The notes: generated by a model not told the origin, from the letters alone. A stretch of DNA of 64,000 bases from Henriciella sp. (GCA_012960415.1 DUBH01000073.1:1-64000), one strand, 5' to 3'; counted from the first letter of the stretch, positions 18,888 through 29,462 are shown. Program-made: numbers and translations.

Positions 18888-19679
18888 ATGGCCTACGAGA
18901 CCATTTCCCTCGATGCGACGCCGGGCGGTATCGCCGTCATCACGCTGAACCGGCCGGAAAAACACAATGCCTTCAATGCTATCGTCATTGAGGAACTAAC
19001 CGACGCCATCGAAACCCTCACCGAGCAGACGACTATCCGCATGGTTATCCTGCGCGGCAACGGGCCAAGCTTCTCTGCTGGCGCCGACCTCGAATGGATG
19101 AAGGCCGCTGCCAGCTATTCGCGCCATGAGAATGAGGAAGACGCCTTCAAGCTGGCAGAGATGCTACGCAAGCTTGCGGCCTTGCCGCAGATGACGGTCG
19201 CGCTGGTGCACGGCGCGGTCATGGGCGGGGGCGCAGGTCTTGTGGCCGCTTGCGATGTGGCTGTCGCCATGAAGGACACCAAGTTCCGCTTTTCCGAAGT
19301 TCGCCTCGGTCTGACCCCGGCGACGATCAGCCCTTTCGTGATTTCGGCCATCGGTCCGCGTTGGGCCAAGGCGCTTTTCGTGTCGGCTGAAAGCTTCGAC
19401 GCCGCCTTCGCCGAGCGCATTGGCCTCGTCCAGTATGTGGTCGAGACCAATGAAGGCCTTCTCGAGATGGAAGAGTATCTGGCTGACCTCGCGAGCAAGG
19501 CCGCGCCCGGTGCGATCCATGACAGCAAGCGGCTGGTGCAGGATTTCGCCGGTGTCGCCATCGACCAGTCGCTCAGTCATGAAACGGCCAAGCGTATTGC
19601 CGCGCGCCGTGTCAGCGACGAGGGCAAGGAGGGCCTCAGCGCCTTCCTCGAAAAGCGCAAACCCGGCTGGGCAGAGTAG
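18888..19679 (+). CDS. liuC: Enoyl-CoA hydratase family, likely methylglutaconyl-CoA hydratase
   Basis: 263 aa. Crotonase fold: N-terminal ITLNRPEKHNAFNA, oxyanion-hole segment FSAGADLEWMKAAASYS, second oxyanion segment HGAVMGGGAGLVAACDVAVA, and RFSEVRLGLTPATISPFVI holding the catalytic Glu region. SAGADLEWM and LGLTPATISPFV are typical of the AUH/LiuC branch, which hydrates 3-methylglutaconyl-CoA to HMG-CoA. Its position between the two methylcrotonyl-CoA carboxylase genes supports that. ACAGGAGA precedes the ATG. HMG-CoA lyase, the next step, is not in the window. Confidence 0.85.
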   Translation: MAYETISLDATPGGIAVITLNRPEKHNAFNAIVIEELTDAIETLTEQTTIRMVILRGNGPSFSAGADLEWMKAAASYSRHENEEDAFKLAEMLRKLAALPQMTVALVHGAVMGGGAGLVAACDVAVAMKDTKFRFSEVRLGLTPATISPFVISAIGPRWAKALFVSAESFDAAFAERIGLVQYVVETNEGLLEMEEYLADLASKAAPGAIHDSKRLVQDFAGVAIDQSLSHETAKRIAARRVSDEGKEGLSAFLEKRKPGWAE

Positions 19680-19780
19680 GCGTGGGTCCAAGGGCAGGTC
19701 TTGAAATCGCCGCGCCCCTTGCGGCAGATCGCCTTTGAGCTGCCTTCTGGTCGCCCGGTTCAACAGTTAAAGAGCCTGTC

Positions 19781-20659
19781 ATGTGGACATGGACGCAATG
19801 GCAGGACTGGCTTTCGAGGCAGCGTGAAAACGTCAGGCAGCGGCTCGTACGCGGGCCTGTCGGCGCTGCCTTCTTCGAGTTTCTGAGCTTCGGGATCAAG
19901 CAGGGCTGGGCCTGTATCTTTGGCGGCCTGCTGCTTGCGCTGATCCTGCTGACGCACCTGTTCTATCCTGAAGGCGCCCCGATCAGCCGCTACGACTTCT
20001 TTGTCGTCGCGGCGGTGCTCATCCAGATTGCCCTGATCGCCACGGGTCTGGAAAGCCTTGAGGAAGCCAAGGTGATCCTCGCTTTCCATATTGTCGGCAC
20101 GGCGATGGAAGTCTTCAAGACGGGCGCTGGCAGCTGGATCTATCCTGAAGAAAGCTTCCTGCGCATTGGCGGCGTGCCGCTCTTTTCCGGCTTCATGTAT
20201 GCAGCTGTCGGCAGCTACCTCGCCCGCGTCTGGCGCATTTTCGACTTCCGCTTTGACAGGTTCCCGCCGCTCTGGCTGCAGGGCCTCCTGGCCACCGCGA
20301 TCTATGTGAACTTCTTTGCCCATCACTACACGCTCGACATTCGCAACGTTCTGTTCGTTGCGACCGTTCTGATCTACGGTCCATGTGTGGTCTGGTTCAG
20401 GGCGGACCGGGACCACAGGCCCATGCCGCTCGTCATCGGCTTTGGCCTGGTTGCACTTTTTATCTGGTTTGCCGAGAATATTGGAACACTTGCGCGGGCC
20501 TGGACCTATCCGGGGCAGGAGTCAGTCTGGAAACTTGTTTCCCCGGCAAAATTCGGCTCTTGGTACCTGATGATCATAAGTTTCGTGCTGGTGGCCCTGA
20601 TCCACCGGCACCGGGAAGGACAAGATGCTGAAAAGCCTGCTGATCGCGAACCGGGGTGA
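19781..20659 (+). CDS. DUF817 family membrane protein
   Basis: 292 aa, about eight hydrophobic segments (for example ACIFGGLLLALILLTHLF near residue 45 and FFVVAAVLIQIALIATGL near 68). The stretches ILAFHIVGTAMEVFKT, SWIYPE, GVPLFSGFMYAAVGSY and YVNFFAHHYTLDIRN are those of the DUF817 family, inner-membrane proteins of unknown function. The 3' end overlaps the start of the carboxylase alpha gene by 35 bases in another frame, so the two are translated from one message. Confidence 0.8.
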   Translation: MWTWTQWQDWLSRQRENVRQRLVRGPVGAAFFEFLSFGIKQGWACIFGGLLLALILLTHLFYPEGAPISRYDFFVVAAVLIQIALIATGLESLEEAKVILAFHIVGTAMEVFKTGAGSWIYPEESFLRIGGVPLFSGFMYAAVGSYLARVWRIFDFRFDRFPPLWLQGLLATAIYVNFFAHHYTLDIRNVLFVATVLIYGPCVVWFRADRDHRPMPLVIGFGLVALFIWFAENIGTLARAWTYPGQESVWKLVSPAKFGSWYLMIISFVLVALIHRHREGQDAEKPADREPG

Positions 20660-22565
20660 GATCGCCTGCCGGATAATCGAGACCTGCAAACGCCTCGGCG
20701 TGCGCACTGTCGCTGTCTATTCTGACGCCGATGTCTATGCCCGCCATGTCGCCATGGCCGATGAGGCTGTCCATATCGGCGCGTCCCCGGCGACAGAGAG
20801 CTACCTTCAAGCGGGCCGCATCATTGAGGCAGCAAAGGCTGCAGGCGCAGAAGCGATCCATCCAGGCTATGGCTTCCTGTCAGAGAATGCAGACTTTGCC
20901 GAAGCAGTCGCAAAGGCGGGCCTGATCTGGGTTGGCCCGACGGCGGCGACGATCCGCTCCATGGGCCTCAAGGATGAAGCCAAGCGTATTGCAGAAGAGG
21001 CAGGCGTTCCGGTGCTGCCGGGCTATCGCGGCGAGGCGCAGGATGCTGCCACGCTCGAAGGCGAAGCCGAGCGCATCGGCTATCCGCTCCTGATCAAGGC
21101 CGTCGCTGGCGGCGGTGGGCGCGGCATCCGTCTCGTTGCAAAGAAGGCAGATCTCGCGGGCGAGCTTGAAAGCGCCGTGCGTGAGGCGAAATCCTCATTC
21201 GGCGATGGCCGCGTGATGCTTGAAAAGCTGGTCGAACAGCCCCGCCACATTGAGGTCCAGGTCTTTGGCGACAGCCATGGCGACGCGGTCCACCTCTATG
21301 AGCGCGATTGCTCGCTGCAGCGCCGCCGTCAGAAAGTCGTCGAGGAAGCGCCCGCGCCCGGAATGCCGGAGGATGTGCGCGCCGCCATGACAGGCGCAGC
21401 CGTCGATCTCGCCAAGGCAGTTGGCTATCAGGGCGCAGGCACAGTGGAGTTCATCGTCGATGGCACCCGGCCGCTCGCCAAGGACACGTTCTTCTTCCTT
21501 GAGATGAATACGCGCCTGCAGGTCGAGCACCCAGTGACCGAACTCATCACCGGCACCGACCTCGTCGAATGGCAGCTGCGTGTTGCCTCAGGTGAGAAAC
21601 TGCCCCTGAAACAGGGTGATATCCCATTAAACGGACACGCCATCGAGGCGCGTATCTGCGCCGAAGACCCAGCTGACAATTTCCGGCCGGGGGCAGGGCG
21701 GCTATATGCCTTCAATCTCGGCAATGTCGAACGCCTGTCCGAAAGCAGCGCTGGCGCACCAGCAGACGCGCTCGATGGCGACCTCACGCTTTACCGGCTC
21801 GATAGCGGCTTTGGCGCAGGCGACACCGTGCCTGCGGTCTACGACTCCATGATTGCTAAAGCGATTGTGAAAAGCTGGGACCGAGAGAGCGCAATCGATG
21901 CGCTGTCTGAAAGCCTCGGCGAAAGTATCATTGCGGGCATCCCGAGCAATGTCGGCTTCCTGAAGCGCTGTCTTGATCACCCTGTCTTCCGCAGCGGCGA
22001 GCATCACGTGAACTGGATTGCGGAAGAGATCTACGCGCTGACACAAGCAAAGACCGACATCCGAGAGGCAGCAGGCCGACTGGTCGCGCATGCGCTGCTG
22101 ACGGATACCGGCGACACACCTTTTGACCAGAAGGATGGCTGGCGCCTCAATGCACCGGCGCGCCGCTCCATCCGGTTGAAGCTGGACGGTGAGATTGCAG
22201 ACATTGCCGTCGACGAGCGGGACGCGGCCATGGATATCATGCCGGCCATCTCCATCACCGATCACAGCTTCGCCGTCGCCGTTGATGGCGACACGGTCCT
22301 CGTGGACATTCCGGACTACGAGGCAGAGGCCGAGGCGATTGCGGGTGGCGACAAGGTGTCTGCGCCAATGCCGGGCAAGGTGATCGACCTGTGCGTCCAG
22401 CCGGGCGACGAGGTCACCAAGGATCAGACGCTCGCTGTCATGGAAGCCATGAAAATGGAGCACAGTCTGAAAGCGCCGCGTGACGGCGTGGTGAAGGCGG
22501 TTGGCGCCAGCGTGGGTGAGCAGGTCGCGGAAGGCGTCATGCTGGTCGAGCTGGAAGAGGTCTAG
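20625..22565 (+). CDS. liuD: 3-Methylcrotonyl-CoA carboxylase, biotin-carrying (alpha) subunit
   Basis: 646 aa. Carboxylates its own biotin with ATP and bicarbonate and hands the carboxyl group to the beta subunit. Order seen: biotin carboxylase N domain (LLIANRGEIACRIIETCKRL), HPGYGFLSENADFAEAV, ATP-grasp lid GGGGRGIRLV, QRRRQKVVEEAPAP, the active-site EMNTRLQVEHPVTE, an intersubunit (BT) region, and a C-terminal biotinyl domain with PMPGKVI and the biotin lysine in VMEAMKMEHSL. GGAAGGA precedes the ATG inside the DUF817 gene. Length and a single C-terminal biotinyl domain fit the methylcrotonyl enzyme. Partner genes: 15555 (beta), 6668 (ivd), 18888 (hydratase). Confidence 0.92.
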   Translation: MLKSLLIANRGEIACRIIETCKRLGVRTVAVYSDADVYARHVAMADEAVHIGASPATESYLQAGRIIEAAKAAGAEAIHPGYGFLSENADFAEAVAKAGLIWVGPTAATIRSMGLKDEAKRIAEEAGVPVLPGYRGEAQDAATLEGEAERIGYPLLIKAVAGGGGRGIRLVAKKADLAGELESAVREAKSSFGDGRVMLEKLVEQPRHIEVQVFGDSHGDAVHLYERDCSLQRRRQKVVEEAPAPGMPEDVRAAMTGAAVDLAKAVGYQGAGTVEFIVDGTRPLAKDTFFFLEMNTRLQVEHPVTELITGTDLVEWQLRVASGEKLPLKQGDIPLNGHAIEARICAEDPADNFRPGAGRLYAFNLGNVERLSESSAGAPADALDGDLTLYRLDSGFGAGDTVPAVYDSMIAKAIVKSWDRESAIDALSESLGESIIAGIPSNVGFLKRCLDHPVFRSGEHHVNWIAEEIYALTQAKTDIREAAGRLVAHALLTDTGDTPFDQKDGWRLNAPARRSIRLKLDGEIADIAVDERDAAMDIMPAISITDHSFAVAVDGDTVLVDIPDYEAEAEAIAGGDKVSAPMPGKVIDLCVQPGDEVTKDQTLAVMEAMKMEHSLKAPRDGVVKAVGASVGEQVAEGVMLVELEEV

Positions 22566-22646
22566 GCCCGTTCTCCCACTGGCCCGTTTCCACAGGAATG
22601 ACAGAGAGGGACTGGCCTCTCTTGCGGGCGGCATTAAATTCGTCTC

Positions 22647-23063
22647 GTGAGCCTGAACATGGTCAAACTCTGCGTAGGCGCCGAAGAGATTGGCGACCTT
22701 GAGGCGTGGCAGAAGCGCCTGATGCGCTCCTATCCCCAGCCTGTCCATCATACGCGCATGGTGCCGAAACAGGTTGATGAGCTGCTTGATGGCGGCTCAA
22801 TCTATTGGGTGATCAAGGGCCTGATCCAGGTCCGCCAGAAAATCACTGACATCCGCGTCATGGCCGACCGCAATGGCCGCAAGGCCTGCGAGCTCGTGCT
22901 GGACCCGGAAACCGTCCTCGTTGAGCCAACGCCGAAACGCCCCTTTCAGGGCTGGCGGTATCTGAAGCCGGATGAGGCCCCTGCCGATATCAAGCGCAAC
23001 AGCAAGGCCGAAGAGATCCCCCCATCGCTCCACGCGAAGCTGAAAGAAGCGATGGTATGGTAG
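22647..23063 (+). CDS. DUF1489 family protein
   Basis: 138 aa. The opening LNMVKLCVGAEEIGDLEAWQ, the middle RMVPKQVDELLDGGSIYWVIKG and the segment CELVLDPETVLVEPTPKRPFQGWRYL match DUF1489, a family found almost only in alphaproteobacteria and of unknown role. The start is a GTG at 22647, which places MSLNMVKLCVG at the family N terminus; the ATG four codons on is the alternative. It converges on the M16 peptidase gene across a perfect hairpin. Confidence 0.85.
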   Translation: MSLNMVKLCVGAEEIGDLEAWQKRLMRSYPQPVHHTRMVPKQVDELLDGGSIYWVIKGLIQVRQKITDIRVMADRNGRKACELVLDPETVLVEPTPKRPFQGWRYLKPDEAPADIKRNSKAEEIPPSLHAKLKEAMVW

Positions 23064-23074
23064 TAGCCCGGCAA

Positions 23075-23101
23075 CAGGCGCCTTCAGTCTGAAGGCGCCT
23101 G
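23075..23101. terminator. Perfect intergenic hairpin between convergent genes
   Basis: CAGGCGCCTTCAG (23075-23087) and CTGAAGGCGCCTG (23089-23101) are exact inverted repeats around a single T, placed in the 50 bases between the DUF1489 stop and the M16 peptidase stop. No U-run follows on either strand, so it may end transcription weakly or protect the 3' ends of both messages. Confidence 0.55.
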
Positions 23102-23113
23102 CGAGGGTTATCT

Positions 23114-26002
23114 CTAGTCGCTCAGATCATCGACAGCTTCATTGATGGCAACCGGGTCGCCATAGCCGAGTTCGACAAGCCGTTGCATCTGCGTTTCAGC
23201 GTCGCCAACGATGACATAGTTCATCTCGTCTGGACGGATGAGGCGCGCGGCGAGGCCCTGCACATCATCAAGGCTCAGCGCTTCCACCGCCGCGATTTCC
23301 TGAGAAACGAAATCATAGGGCAGGCCATAGTCTGCGATGTCCGATAGCGCGCCGAGCTTTGCGCCAAGCGTCTCGAAACGCCGCGCCTGGCTCTTGGTGA
23401 AGAAGCTCTTCGTCACGGCGAGGTCCTCCTCGGTGTAGGTCTCGGCATAATCGCTCAGAATGTCGCGTACGAGCGTGGCCGCTTCCAGCGTGACATTGGA
23501 GCGGATGCCGCTGCCTATCGTGAAGGTGCCGACTTTGTCGGTGCCATCAAAGTCCGAGAAAATGCCATAGGTATAGCCTTTGCCCTCGCGCAGCTCCTGC
23601 GTCAGCCTTGAGGCAAAGCCGCCGCCACCGAGCCGGTAGTTCATCGCGCCTGCCGTCACGAAGTCAGGATCGGTCCGCGTCAGCGATGGATAGCCAAAGC
23701 GGAAGACCGACTGGGACGAGCCCGGCACGTCATAGAAATAAACGGTCGAGCTATCTGGCGCACCCGGCGCGGGCGCGTAGGTGAGTTCGGGCGCCTCGCC
23801 GCTCCAGCGTTCGGAGAGGCCGGAGAGGGCCGTCATGACATCATCCTTGCTGACATCGCCCACGACGCGCAGGCTGCTCAGTTGCGGCACGAGATTGTCT
23901 GAATGCCAGGCTTTCAGATCCTCGAGGGTGATCCCGTCCAGCGAGGTTTCGCTGCCCAGCGTGCTAAGCGCGCGCATGCTGCCCGGTCCGAAGGTGACAT
24001 AGCTATAAGCCCGCGACGCGATCGCATTCGGGTCGGCCTGGTTCGCCTGAATGGCGTCACGCGTGCGCGCGACGGCGAGGTCGAATTCAGCCTCGTCCCA
24101 GCGTGGCTCCAGCAGAATTTCCTCAACAAGTTCCATGGTCGGCAGGAAGTTGCGGGCAAGCGTCTCGCCATTAATCTCAAAGGCGTCGCTCGTCACATTC
24201 ACCGATACATCCGCGCCGAGCAGGGCAAACGCCTTGTCGAGCTCAGCAGGTGTCTTGCTGGCGGTGCCCTTCGTCAGAATTTCGCCGAGCATATTGGCCG
24301 TGCCGGCCGTTTCCGGCCTATCGAGCAGGTGTCCGCCTTCGCTGGACAGCGAGAAGCGAACCAGCGGCAGTTCATCGTCCGAGATGCCGTAGACCTTGAT
24401 GCCGTTTGCGGTCTCGTCCTTCCACACATCCGGGGCAGCGACTTCCGGCGATGCGCCATAGGGTGGCTCGACGCTGCGGTCGATCAGGGACGGCGTGCGC
24501 TCATAGCTGCTGTCTGTTGTTGGATCGACCTCGTCCTCAGCGCCCTGAACGATCGGTTCGATCACGACCTCGGCGCGCTCTGAACCTTCAAGCGCGAGCT
24601 CTGGTGAGCCGTTCGGCACGAAGCTGGTGGCGACGTAATTGCGGCCCTTGATATAGGTCTCATAGACCCGGCGCACGTCTTCTGCCGTCACGGCCTGAAT
24701 GCGGGCAAGGTCCTCGTCGATATATCCCGGGTCGCCCGCAAAGATGTTGTACTGGGCAAGCTGCGCGCCCTTGCCGAGGACACTTCCAAGCGCCTGGTAG
24801 AAAGCGACTTCCTGCTCGGTCTTGATCCGGTTGAGATCGTCCTCGGTGATCGGCTCGGCTTCAAAGCGGGCAAAGCCGTCCTCAATGGCGGCAGCGACCG
24901 TGTCGAGGTCGGTGCCTTCAAAGGCGCTGACCCGCAGGATCATCTCCCCGGCAAGTTCGCTGGTATAGGCGAAGGCGGCCACGGCAGGCGCGAGCTTTTC
25001 TTCGTCCACCAGCACCTCGTTCAGCGGCGCGTCTTTTCCATCCGTCAGCAGCTGCGCCAGCACGGCGAGCGGATAACTGTCCGGGTGGTATTCCTCGACG
25101 GTCGGCTAGACCATATTGAGCTGCGGTTGATTTGCGAAATTGTCCTCATGGAAGAGTTTCACCGTTTCGGTGACGACGCCCGGCTCTTTCGGCTGTGGCT
25201 CGATATCCGGGCCGCGGGGAATTTCCGCGAAGTACTTTTCGACCCATTCCCGCGCCTGTGCCGTGTCGAAATCGCCGGCGACCACGAGGGTGACGTTATT
25301 CGGCGTGTACCAGGTTCGGTAGAAATCTTTCACGTCTTCCAGTGTGGCGGCCTGAAGGTCTTCCAGCGAGCCGATAACCTGCCAGTTATAGGGGTGGCTC
25401 TCAGGGTAGAGCGCTTTGTGCATCACATAGAAGGTGTGGCCATAAGGGCGGTTATCGACGCCCTGGCGCTTCTCATTCTTGACGACCTGCTTCTCCTTGG
25501 CGAGCACAGGCTCAGTCACCGTATTGATGAACCAGCCAAGCTTGTCAGCCTCCGCCCAGAGCATCTTCTCGAGCGCATCATTCGGAACGGTCTGGAGGTA
25601 GTTGGTGCGGTCACGGCTGGTCGAGCCATTTGCGCCAGATCCGCCAATGCGCGCGCTCAGCTTGTCGAGACCGCCGGGGCCTAGGTTCTCAGATTCGAGG
25701 AAGAGGAGGTGTTCGAAGAGGTGGGCAAACCCTGTCCGGCCGGGCTTCTCCCTCGCAGAACCGACATGCGCGGTAAGCGACACAGCGACGACCGGATCTG
25801 AGCGGTCGACATGGAAAATGACTTCCAGTCCATTCTCCAGTGTGAACTTCTCATAGGGCAGAAGCGTCGGCTCAGCCTCTGCCGTCTCAGTCGCTGCGGG
25901 TTCTGCCTGGCTGGATGTGGTGGGTGCCGGGGCGGTGTCAGCCGTGCTGCACGCTCCCATCATCAATATGGCGGAAGCGAGAACGAGCTGGGACACTTGC
26001 AT
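23114..26002 (-). pseudogene. M16 zinc peptidase lipoprotein, interrupted by an in-frame TAG
   Basis: One frame of 962 codons is broken only by TAG at 25106-25108. The N half (298 aa) has a lipobox MGAC (signal MQVSQLVLASAILMMGAC), the inverted zinc motif HLFEH within GFAHLFEHLLFLES, the distal Glu in VVKNEKRQ, and RPYGHTFYVMHKALYP. After the stop the same frame continues PTVEEYHPDSYPLAV into KLAPAVAAFAYTSELAG and a second M16/M16C pair with GGGGFASRLTQELREGKGYTYG. The stop falls inside the segment where relatives read straight on. The downstream frame can start at a GTG at 25063. Either a nonsense mutation, a sequencing error, or read-through. If intact it is a periplasm-facing pitrilysin-type protease of about 960 residues. 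Confidence 0.85.
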
Positions 26003-26110
26003 GGTGGCACTCCATGGACAGGGTTAATTCCGAAATGGACTGATCCTGTCTACAGGCTGCGCCGCTTGCCGCAACAAAGATAATTATTGCAAGAGGAATG
26101 TAGGGGGAGT

Positions 26111-26150
26111 GCCCGGCAGGCGATCACCGATGGTGCGCCCGCCGGGCGAT
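26111..26150 (-). terminator. GC-rich hairpin after clpA
   Basis: GCCCGGCAGGCG (26111-26122) and CGCCCGCCGGGC (26136-26147) pair with one mismatch. It lies just past the clpA stop on the minus strand and upstream of the M16 gene. There is no clear U-run, so the assignment as terminator is tentative. Confidence 0.4.
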
Positions 26151-26160
26151 TTCAGAAAGC

Positions 26161-28482
26161 TCAGTCGACCTGTTCAGGCTTGCCTGGCTTCTTCTTTTTC
26201 GACTTTTTCGTCTTGTCCTCGATGTATTCGAAAGCAAGCTTCTCGTCGTCTTCCTTGTCGACCGTGATCTTCACCGCGCCGCCCTTGGCGAGTTTGCCAA
26301 AGAGCAGTTCTTCGGCCATCGGCTTCTTCACATGCTCCTGGATCGTGCGGGCTAGTGGGCGCGCGCCAAACTCTTCGTCGAAACCACGCGCCGCGAGCCA
26401 GTCGCGGGCATCTTCAGAAAGTTCGATCGTCACATTGCGGTCGGCGAGCTGGACTTCAAGCTGAAGCACGAACTTCTCGACCACCCGTTCGATGATCTCA
26501 GGCGTCAGACCGCCAAACACGATGGTCGCGTCCAGACGGTTGCGGAATTCCGGCGTAAAGAGACGTTTCAGGGCTTCTTCCTGCTCGTCATCCTTCTTGC
26601 CCCGGCCAAAGCCGATGGAGTTCTTCGCCGCATCAGACGCACCGGCATTGGTCGTCATGATGAGGATGACATTGCGGAAATCGACCTTGCGGCCGTTCGC
26701 ATCCGTCAGAGAACCATTGTCCATGACCTGAAGCAGGATGTTGAAGAGGTCCTGGTGGGCCTTCTCAATCTCATCGAGCAGCAGGACGCAGTGCGGGTGC
26801 TGCATGACGCCATCGGTCAGCAGGCCGCCCTGATCAAAGCCGACATAGCCCGGAGGCGCGCCGATGAGGCGGGAGACGGTGTGGCGTTCCATATACTCCG
26901 ACATGTCGAAGCGCAGGAGCTCCACACCCATGATCGACGCCAGCTGGCGGGCGACTTCGGTCTTACCGACACCGGTCGGGCCGGTGAAGAGGTAGGAACC
27001 GATTGGTTTGTTCGGCTCACGCAGGCCAGCGCGCGACAGTTTGATCGCCGACGATAGCGCCTCGATGGCGTCGTCCTGACCATACACCACGCGTTTGAGG
27101 TCCGGTTGCAGGTTCTTAAGGGCAACCGCGTCGTCCTTGGTGACCTGTTTAGGCGGAATGCGGGCGATCTTGGCGATCACCGCTTCAATTTCCTTGGCAC
27201 CGATCTGCTTGCGGCGGCGGTTCTCAGGGACGAGCCACTGCGTCGCGCCGGCCTCGTCGATCACGTCGATCGCCTTGTCCGGCAGTTTGCGGTCCGTGAT
27301 ATAGCGAGCCGACAGCTCAACGGCGGTCTTGATCGCATCATTCGTGTAGCGAATGCCGTGGAAGTCCTCGAAAGTTGGCTTGAGGCCGGTGAGGATCTTG
27401 ATCGTGTCCGGCACGGTTGGCTCGACCACGTCGATCTTGCGGAAACGGCGGGCGAGGGCGCGATCCTTCTCGAAATGCTGCTTGTACTCCTTGAAGGTGG
27501 TGGAGCCCATGCAGCGGACTTCGCCGCTCTGCAGTGCAGGCTTCAGCAGGTTGGACGCGTCCATTGCGCCGCCAGACGTGGCGCCAGCGCCAATGACGGT
27601 GTGGATTTCGTCGATGAACAGGATGCCTTTTTCCTGCTCGCCGATTTCCTTCATGACGGCCTTCAGGCGCTCCTCGAAGTCGCCGCGATAACGCGTTCCG
27701 GCGAGGAGGGCACCCATGTCGAGGGCCCAGATGACGGCGTCGTCCAGGATCTCAGGCACTTCGCCGTCGACAATTTTCTTGGCCAGGCCTTCAGCGATGG
27801 CCGTCTTGCCGACGCCCGGGTCGCCGACCAGGATCGGATTGTTCTTGGACCGGCGGCAAAGGACCTCAATGCAGCGCTCAATCTCTGCGTCGCGCCCGAT
27901 CAGCGGGTCGATCTTGCCGAGCTTGGCCTTCTCATTGAGGTTCACGCAATAGGCTTCCAGCGCCTCTTTGGCGGGACCTGGCTTCTGCTGCTGTTCGGTT
28001 TCCTCAGAGCCGCGCGGCGTCGTCGAGCGCGACATGCCCGGCGATTTTGCAAGGCCGTGCGAGACGAAGTTCACCGCATCATAGCGCGTCATATCCTGCT
28101 CCTGCAGGAAGTAGGCGGCATGGCTTTCGCGCTCGGAGAAGATGGAGATGAGGACGTTTGCGCCGGACACTTCATCGCGGCCCGAGCTTTCGACATGGAG
28201 AATGGCGCGCTGCACGACGCGCTGGAAAGCGGCGGTCGGCTGCACCGATGTCGTCGGGCTATCAGTGATCAGGCTGGACAGCTCATCATCAATGTACTGG
28301 GTGAGGGACTGGCGCAGGTGCGGGATGTCGACCTTGCAGGCCGTCATCACTTCAACAGCGTCTGTGTCTTCTGTCAGGGCCAGAAGCAGGTGTTCGAGGG
28401 TGGAATACTCATGCGAACGCTCGCCAGCGAGGTTCAGCGCTTTTTCCAGGGCAGTTTCGAGACTGTCAGTCAGTGAGGGCAT
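26161..28482 (-). CDS. clpA: ATP-dependent Clp protease ATP-binding subunit ClpA
   Basis: 773 aa, standard length. AAA+ unfoldase that feeds substrates to ClpP in the cytosol. Seen: Clp N-terminal repeats ([21 protein letters not shown]), first AAA module with Walker A GDPGVGKT and arginine-finger region, pore loop [14 protein letters not shown], linker without the long ClpB middle domain, second AAA module with [36 protein letters not shown] and LLDEIEKAH. The C terminus is Lys-rich. It follows clpS by six bases, the usual clpS-clpA operon; ClpS directs N-degron substrates to it. In Caulobacter relatives ClpA also takes part in cell-cycle proteolysis. Confidence 0.96.
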   Translation of the reverse strand: MPSLTDSLETALEKALNLAGERSHEYSTLEHLLLALTEDTDAVEVMTACKVDIPHLRQSLTQYIDDELSSLITDSPTTSVQPTAAFQRVVQRAILHVESSGRDEVSGANVLISIFSERESHAAYFLQEQDMTRYDAVNFVSHGLAKSPGMSRSTTPRGSEETEQQQKPGPAKEALEAYCVNLNEKAKLGKIDPLIGRDAEIERCIEVLCRRSKNNPILVGDPGVGKTAIAEGLAKKIVDGEVPEILDDAVIWALDMGALLAGTRYRGDFEERLKAVMKEIGEQEKGILFIDEIHTVIGAGATSGGAMDASNLLKPALQSGEVRCMGSTTFKEYKQHFEKDRALARRFRKIDVVEPTVPDTIKILTGLKPTFEDFHGIRYTNDAIKTAVELSARYITDRKLPDKAIDVIDEAGATQWLVPENRRRKQIGAKEIEAVIAKIARIPPKQVTKDDAVALKNLQPDLKRVVYGQDDAIEALSSAIKLSRAGLREPNKPIGSYLFTGPTGVGKTEVARQLASIMGVELLRFDMSEYMERHTVSRLIGAPPGYVGFDQGGLLTDGVMQHPHCVLLLDEIEKAHQDLFNILLQVMDNGSLTDANGRKVDFRNVILIMTTNAGASDAAKNSIGFGRGKKDDEQEEALKRLFTPEFRNRLDATIVFGGLTPEIIERVVEKFVLQLEVQLADRNVTIELSEDARDWLAARGFDEEFGARPLARTIQEHVKKPMAEELLFGKLAKGGAVKITVDKEDDEKLAFEYIEDKTKKSKKKKPGKPEQVD

Positions 28483-28488
28483 CTAGCT

Positions 28489-28866
28489 TTAATCCTCTTT
28501 TTCCATCGTGCATTGCAGAGGATGTTCGTTGCGCCGCGCCAGATCCATGACCTGGGCAACCTTGGTTTCGGCAACCTCGAAAGTGTACACGCCGCAAACC
28601 CCCACACCCTTCTGGTGTACATGCAGCATAATCCGAGTCGCCTGTTCCGGGCTCTTGTTGAAGAACTGCTCCAGAATGAAGACGACAAACTCCATCGGCG
28701 TGTAGTCGTCATTCAGAAGCAGTACCCGGTACATGCTTGGTTTTTTTGTCTTCACTCGCGTCTCGGTGACGACGCCAGTTCCGTCCGTATCATCGGTGCG
28801 GCCGGGCCCTTTGGGGTCTTCCGGATCTGCGAGTGTTGGTCTGTAATCGTTTGCGGCCATGATCAT
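28489..28866 (-). CDS. clpS: ATP-dependent Clp protease adaptor ClpS
   Basis: 125 aa. Adaptor that binds N-terminal leucine, phenylalanine, tyrosine or tryptophan of doomed proteins and docks on ClpA. Seen: the flexible N tail, then [20 protein letters not shown] with the [10 protein letters not shown] pocket, a helix with [21 protein letters not shown], and the final [22 protein letters not shown]. Residues for the N-degron pocket (Asn-Asp of LLNDD and His of LHVHQKG) are present. ATG at 28866 or, two codons on, at 28860. First gene of the clpS-clpA operon. Confidence 0.95.
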   Translation of the reverse strand: MIMAANDYRPTLADPEDPKGPGRTDDTDGTGVVTETRVKTKKPSMYRVLLLNDDYTPMEFVVFILEQFFNKSPEQATRIMLHVHQKGVGVCGVYTFEVAETKVAQVMDLARRNEHPLQCTMEKED

Positions 28867-28918
28867 GACATAGGTTGGCTTGCTGGCAATTTCAGCCTGA
28901 TACGTTCTGCTCTACTGA

Positions 28919-29335
28919 TCAAGCTGTAGCTGCCGCATTTCCTTTCAACTCCGAAAGCAGCGAATGAACGCGCTTCTGGTTGGCCTTGAAGTCGTATTTT
29001 CCCAGGCGGGAGCGCGAATAGACGGCAAGCTCACTGGTTTGCACACCGTCTTTCGCGGCGAAAACGCGCACCGACACGTCATCCTTGAACTTCAGAAGTT
29101 TGGTCGTCGCGACGATTTCGAGCTGCTTCTTTTCATCGTCATGCGCCGCGATCGTCCAGCCATCCTTGTCGCCTGCCAGCATCTTCAGACGCTGGTAGAG
29201 CGCTTCGGCAGGTTCGCCGAATACAGGGGAGGTTTCATCTGCGTCTGCTGTCGAGCTCAAGCTCGAAGGCAGAACGAGATAGGTGTTCGGGGAGTCTGGT
29301 CGTACCAGCGTCTCGAAGGAAAGAGTTTTGCTCAT
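28919..29335 (-). CDS. DUF1499 family protein
   Basis: 138 aa from the ATG at 29333-29335 (MSKTLSFETLVRPDSPNTYL). Matches DUF1499: RPDSPNTYLVLP at the start, LYQRLKMLAGDKDGW, the DDVSVRVFA strand, and the ending SRSRLGKYDFKANQKRVHSLLSEL. No signal peptide or membrane segment. Function unknown. The phasin gene upstream on the same strand ends in a terminator, so this gene may depend on read-through or its own promoter in the 60 bases before it. Confidence 0.75.
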   Translation of the reverse strand: MSKTLSFETLVRPDSPNTYLVLPSSLSSTADADETSPVFGEPAEALYQRLKMLAGDKDGWTIAAHDDEKKQLEIVATTKLLKFKDDVSVRVFAAKDGVQTSELAVYSRSRLGKYDFKANQKRVHSLLSELKGNAAATA

Positions 29336-29395
29336 GGTAAAAATATAGGTTTCGGCCCGCCGGCATGCACGGGGCAAGTTGCAGTACCCAAAACG

Positions 29396-29427
29396 AAAAA
29401 GGCCAGCTGCGGCGGCAGCTGGCCTTT
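29396..29427 (-). terminator. Intrinsic terminator of the phasin gene
   Basis: GGCCAGCTGC (29401-29410) and GCAGCTGGCC (29415-29424) form a perfect 10-bp stem with a 4-base loop. On the minus strand it is followed by five U, 36 bases after the phasin stop codon; this is a classic Rho-independent terminator. Confidence 0.85.
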
Positions 29428-29462
29428 CGATCATTCGAATGCCTGATTTTCAGGCAGCCCCA

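Noticed and set aside
23114..25063. Separate 649-residue protein
   Set aside because: It is the C-terminal three quarters... of the same M16 frame, separated only by a TAG and lacking the zinc motif and signal peptide; kept as part of one interrupted gene.
27106..28476. 456-codon open frame on the plus strand
   Set aside because: It lies wholly antisense to clpA, whose motifs are complete; the composition is that of a shadow frame in GC-rich DNA.
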